Shown: positions 63,060-64,000 of the stretch, piece by piece
Position numbering within the stretch: position 1 is the stretch's first letter
Layout: each line of letters begins with the position of its first letter
NCBI GenBank assembly: GCA_963377175.1
Contig: CAUJNA010003793.1
Coordinates: 145,001-209,000 of the forward strand
Direction of reading: 5' to 3'
DNA length: 64,000 nucleotides
From: Effrenium voratum
Taxonomy: Eukaryota; Sar; Dinophyceae; Suessiales; Symbiodiniaceae
The notes under the pieces: model-generated
The model's input: only the letters and a program-made list of their open reading frames with translations
What the model was told of the DNA's origin: nothing
Databases searched by the model: none
Position numbers and translations under genes: made by a program

Positions 63060-64000
63060 GGCCCCTGCGCGGCACACCCAAAACCCCGGCCGGCCCACCA
63101 CTGGGCTTGCAACTTCGTGTCAGCGACAAAAAGGGCTAAGATAACTTTCTTTGGTTCCAACCAAATTCCCTTGGGTGACATTTTGAAAGCGCCAGTGTCC
63201 AAAACGGCGTTGTTCAAATGTTTTCGGATGTTTCCTCCCAAATGTGAAGTTTGAACTGGTGTGAACCGGTGCAATGTGTCCATCACGCAGAACAAAGACA
63301 AACACCTATGGCCCCCAAATGGGAACTGAAAGAAGGTTTCTCCATGCATGGAGCCTGATGGGTGAGGTCCCAGACAAAGGTGTAGCTGTGAGTTCAAGGG
63401 GATTGAGCCAAAGGGGGAGTAATAAGCACCGCTTAGGCGTCCCGCTTAGGCTATAAGTGTGATGGTCGGAATAACCTCCCAAATTGCAAAAGGAGAGGCG
63501 TTCGTTCTCATTTGTGTTCCGCAAAGAAACGCAAAGAGCAACCACACCATGGAACCACAGGAGACCTTCTAGAATCTTCCGGAACCCTCCACCCTATCCA
63601 GCCAACGCTCAATCAAACCGCCGGAATCCAAAACCTTCCAGAAGCTTCCAAAACATCTCTTTGCATGAATTTCGACCCTTTCATTCCACGCAACAACCGC
63701 GCTTTCCAGTGCAAAAATTGCTCTCCTTGTCTTAAACGCCTGCTTTGGAAGGCAATGTTACGGGGAACCTACTGGAACTGTAAGAGATTGATACCTTGCT
63801 TTACATGTTTCTTCTTTAAGCCAGCTCGAACCAAAGTGCCGGTTGATAGCTGGACACGTGGGCATCCCATCCCAGTCGCACAACACTGCCAATTGTTGCC
63901 AGTCCAGTTGCATGGCCTTGGTAAACACATGATTCCTGCATCCCATGAACATTGTCCCAGTGATCCCAGTGGCTAGTGACTGCCTCTTCGCGCGTCGAAT
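63060..64000. other. No gene recognised; right edge
   Basis: No motif, notable repeat or convincing exon seen. Confidence 0.45.

Overview
The window looks like nuclear DNA of a dinoflagellate, most like the Symbiodiniaceae or relatives. Genes are cut into many 40-160 bp exons separated by introns of up to several kb. Inferred splice donors are often GC and sometimes GA rather than GT. Microsatellites and minisatellites are abundant, and a Ty1/copia element carries a C5-methyltransferase-like domain, a combination reported from Symbiodinium. No bacterial operon, tRNA, rRNA or CRISPR array was found. Most long open frames here are repeats or shadows. Real coding sequence was found by reading short conserved blocks and checking that reading phase is kept across the proposed splice sites.

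Left block, plus strand (about 2.9-21.1 kb): one fragmented gene for a right-handed beta-helix (pectate-lyase-fold) protein. At least twelve exons can be placed, most of them phase-consistent. Its introns hold a 38-bp minisatellite, (GT)n with a 100-N gap, (CTG)n, a patchwork of tetranucleotide repeats, and a very long (ACGC)n/(AC)n array.

Centre (23.86-26.9 kb): a 3-kb, extremely AT-rich island without genes. Its plus strand changes from G/T-leaning to A/C-leaning near 24.9-25 kb. This is where the rightward gene block meets a leftward one, so it looks like a convergent-transcription boundary. Just right of it (27.1-29.4 kb) lies a truncated copy of a segment that recurs at 58.65-61.05 kb.

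Right block, minus strand throughout (29.8-63 kb). It holds a ParB-like gene ending in five almost identical topoisomerase-type zinc fingers (29.8-33.9 kb); an exon resembling a cellular RNA-dependent RNA polymerase (36.4-36.9 kb); and a 12.4-kb LTR/copia retrotransposon (39.16-51.52 kb). Beyond these lie a 1.9-kb purine-strand satellite, an exon of an unrecognised protein, a SAM-domain exon, a multi-exon unrecognised gene (57.8-60.5 kb) and isolated exon candidates.

The most unusual content is in the retrotransposon. After gag, protease, integrase, methyltransferase-like, RT and RNase H come two extra frames in the same orientation before the 3' LTR. One is an intact 620-codon frame with the full motif series of Tpt1/KptA RNA 2'-phosphotransferase. 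The other resembles endonuclease/exonuclease/phosphatase (EEP) proteins and is interrupted by an in-frame TGA just before its GDxN motif. A second notable system is a roughly 90-125 bp terminal-inverted-repeat element in four copies, three of them abutting inferred splice sites, which suggests an intron-making (introner-like) element.
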